From Flavimaricola sp. (GTDB lineage: Bacteria > Pseudomonadota > Alphaproteobacteria > Rhodobacterales > Rhodobacteraceae): DNA of 6,114 nucleotides. The stretch is taken from assembly GCA_023300365.1 (NCBI GenBank), contig JALZWD010000293.1, positions 1 to 6,114 of the forward strand. The letters are read 5' to 3'. The position numbers and the translations under genes are program-made. This document shows, one piece after another, positions 4,768 to 6,114 of this stretch. The notes under the pieces were generated by a model. It had not been told where the DNA came from, made no database searches, and saw only the letters and a program-made list of their open reading frames with translations. The first letter of the stretch is position 1. Every line of letters starts with the position of its first letter.

Positions 4768-6114
4768 TTATACTTCTTCCACCTCGATCACGCCGTCGAG
4801 GCTGCGCAAAGCGCCTTTGATCTGGGGATTAACCGGGAACTCGGCACCGATATCAATCTCGACCTCGCCCGGCAAACCTTCGGCAAGAAGGTTGAAAAAG
4901 ATTGGCCCACGACCCGCCTTGATCTTGTCTGTGACCGCCCGCTCGAGGACGGTGGCGACGTGGTCGATGGCTTGGGTATCTTCGATAAAAATACGCAAGC
5001 CCACTGCGCCCGCGTCTTGGATCAATGCGTCAATCGGGCTGACCGAGCGGCCAAGAAGTTTGAGCTGATTGCCTTCGTCCATGTTGGCCTCAACGGTCAG
5101 GACAATCTGGCTGCCGGTGTCGAGGTGTTCGCGTGCCGTTTCGAGTGTGTCGGAGAACATGGTGACTTCGTATTGGCCGGTCGGGTCGCTGAGCTGGACG
5201 AACGCGAAACGATTGCCACGCGCAGATTTACGTTCTTGGCGGCCCGCAACGGTACCTGCCATTTTCACGATGCAGGCGCCTTTTTCAGCGCGCAGTGTAA
5301 CCTGGTCAAGGCTGAGGACGTCTTTGCGTTTGAGGGCGGCTTGGTAATCATCGAGTGGGTGGCCCGAGAGGTAAAAGCCGATGGCCTTGAATTCTTCGGC
5401 CAAGCGTTCTGCGGGGAGCCAGTCAGGGACGCCGGCCAAACGAGGTTCGGGAAGATCATCACCGGCTTCGCCGAAAAGCGATACTTGATTTGAATTTTTC
5501 TGCTCATGAATGGCGTTTGAATAGGCGACCAACCCATCCAAACTTGCAAAAATGCGATGTCGATTGGAATCGAGCATATCAAAGCCGCCCGCACGCGCGA
5601 GCATTTCAAGGGGACGTTTACCAACCCGTTTGAGATCAACCCTGCGGGCGAGATCGAAGACATTGACAAAGGGTTTATCGCCGCGACCTTCAACAATAAG
5701 GTTCATCGCCTCTACACCGACATTTTTCAGCGCGCCGAGGGCATAGACCAGTTTACCTTCGTGAACATCGAAGGTGGATTGCGAGCGGTTGATGCACGGC
5801 GGCGTATAGCCAAGCTGAAGACCTTTTTTGACCTCTTGGAAATAAACGCCAAGCTTGTCCGTTAGGTGGATATCGCAGTTCATCACGCCGGCCATAAACT
5901 CAACCGGGTGATTGGCCTTGAGCCACGCGGTTTGATAGCTGACCACGGCATAGGCGGCGGCGTGAGATTTATTGAAGCCGTAATTTGCAAATTTCTCTAA
6001 GAGATCAAATACTTCACGGGCTTTCTTCTTGTCGACACCATTCTTGACCGCACCATCCTCAAATTTGGGACGTTCCTTGGCCATTTCTTCGGCGATCTTC
6101 TTACCCATCGCGCG
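4768..6114 (-). CDS. dnaE: DNA polymerase III alpha subunit, C-terminal part (5' end outside window)
   Basis: DnaE is the replicative polymerase of the DNA polymerase III holoenzyme. The frame is open from the right edge (reading RAMGKKIAEEMAKERPKF) to the TAA at 4768-4770, giving 448 residues of a protein normally about 1,150-1,180 long. The PHP domain and catalytic aspartates lie outside the window. Counting from the first visible Met: the fingers end with GFNKSHAAAYAVVSYQTAWL (44-63) and HPVEFMAGVMN (67-77). A helix-hairpin-helix region is near 150-180. The beta-clamp motif QVSLF is at 208-212 and GFYLSGHPLDDY at 244-255. The OB fold spans about 281-357, with GNRFAFVQLSDPTGQYEVTM inside it, and a C-terminal domain corresponding to the tau-binding region ends in GVIEVEEV. 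The Met at 6106-6108 is internal. Alignment with E. coli DnaE from memory is continuous, with no frameshift; the identification is firm. Confidence 0.97.
   Translation of the reverse strand, partial: RAMGKKIAEEMAKERPKFEDGAVKNGVDKKKAREVFDLLEKFANYGFNKSHAAAYAVVSYQTAWLKANHPVEFMAGVMNCDIHLTDKLGVYFQEVKKGLQLGYTPPCINRSQSTFDVHEGKLVYALGALKNVGVEAMNLIVEGRGDKPFVNVFDLARRVDLKRVGKRPLEMLARAGGFDMLDSNRHRIFASLDGLVAYSNAIHEQKNSNQVSLFGEAGDDLPEPRLAGVPDWLPAERLAEEFKAIGFYLSGHPLDDYQAALKRKDVLSLDQVTLRAEKGACIVKMAGTVAGRQERKSARGNRFAFVQLSDPTGQYEVTMFSDTLETAREHLDTGSQIVLTVEANMDEGNQLKLLGRSVSPIDALIQDAGAVGLRIFIEDTQAIDHVATVLERAVTDKIKAGRGPIFFNLLAEGLPGEVEIDIGAEFPVNPQIKGALRSLDGVIEVEEV
5473..5487 (-). other. Internal beta-clamp-binding motif of DnaE (QVSLF)
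   Basis: These five codons read Q-V-S-L-F, matching the Q-x-(S/D)-L-F clamp-binding pentapeptide. They sit at the same place as the internal motif QADMF of E. coli DnaE, between the helix-hairpin-helix region and the GxYLxGHP block. This contact tethers the polymerase to the sliding clamp. The motif is seen directly; its use is inferred from the family. Confidence 0.75.

Noticed and set aside
4726..5493. A 255-codon open frame on the + strand opposite dnaE
   Set aside because: It is antisense to the well-conserved DnaE C-terminus, has no recognisable motifs, and long shadow frames are common in GC-rich DNA.

Overview
The window reads as ordinary chromosomal DNA of an alphaproteobacterium, most likely of the Rhodobacteraceae/Roseobacter group. 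Four things point there: a DUF1489 protein, a family typical of Alphaproteobacteria; a short-form HisG paired with HisZ; a histidyl-tRNA synthetase of the divergent alphaproteobacterial kind; and a lipoprotein that resembles hypothetical proteins I associate with Rhodobacteraceae. Base composition is moderately GC-rich by eye (not counted). I see no transposase, phage gene, CRISPR array, tRNA or rRNA. Almost every base is coding; the only two gaps are each about 80 bp.

Layout, left to right. (1) The 3' part of a DUF1489-family gene on the + strand (1-331). (2) A three-gene minus-strand cluster, hisS-hisZ-hisG in transcription order (3573 down to 328), with overlapping gene ends. It encodes histidyl-tRNA synthetase, its paralogue HisZ (the regulatory subunit of ATP phosphoribosyltransferase) and HisG (the catalytic subunit). 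(3) An 81-bp divergent gap (3574-3654) holding a candidate hisS promoter. (4) slyX on the + strand (3655-3852), a 65-residue probable coiled-coil protein. (5) A minus-strand gene (3849-4685) for a 278-residue lipoprotein of unknown function. (6) An 82-bp gap (4686-4767) with a perfect consensus DnaA box, an adjoining 14-bp dyad and a candidate lipoprotein promoter. (7) The 3' end of dnaE on the minus strand (4768 to the right edge), giving the C-terminal 448 residues of the DNA polymerase III alpha subunit.

How the genes fit together. HisG and HisZ form the enzyme for the first committed step of histidine synthesis, and HisS consumes the product histidine by charging tRNA-His. The cluster therefore joins supply and use of histidine and looks translationally coupled. 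The lipoprotein gene lies directly downstream of dnaE on the same strand, so dnaE read-through could reach it. It also seems to have its own promoter, with the DnaA box between the proposed -35 and -10 elements. Both convergent gene pairs (DUF1489/hisG and slyX/lipoprotein) share a TTAA that supplies the TAA stop of each partner, leaving no room for a terminator between them.

I found no convincing new biological system. The points most worth a second look are the DnaA box and dyad in the dnaE-lipoprotein gap, the unknown four-cysteine lipoprotein, and the divergent HisRS motif 2.
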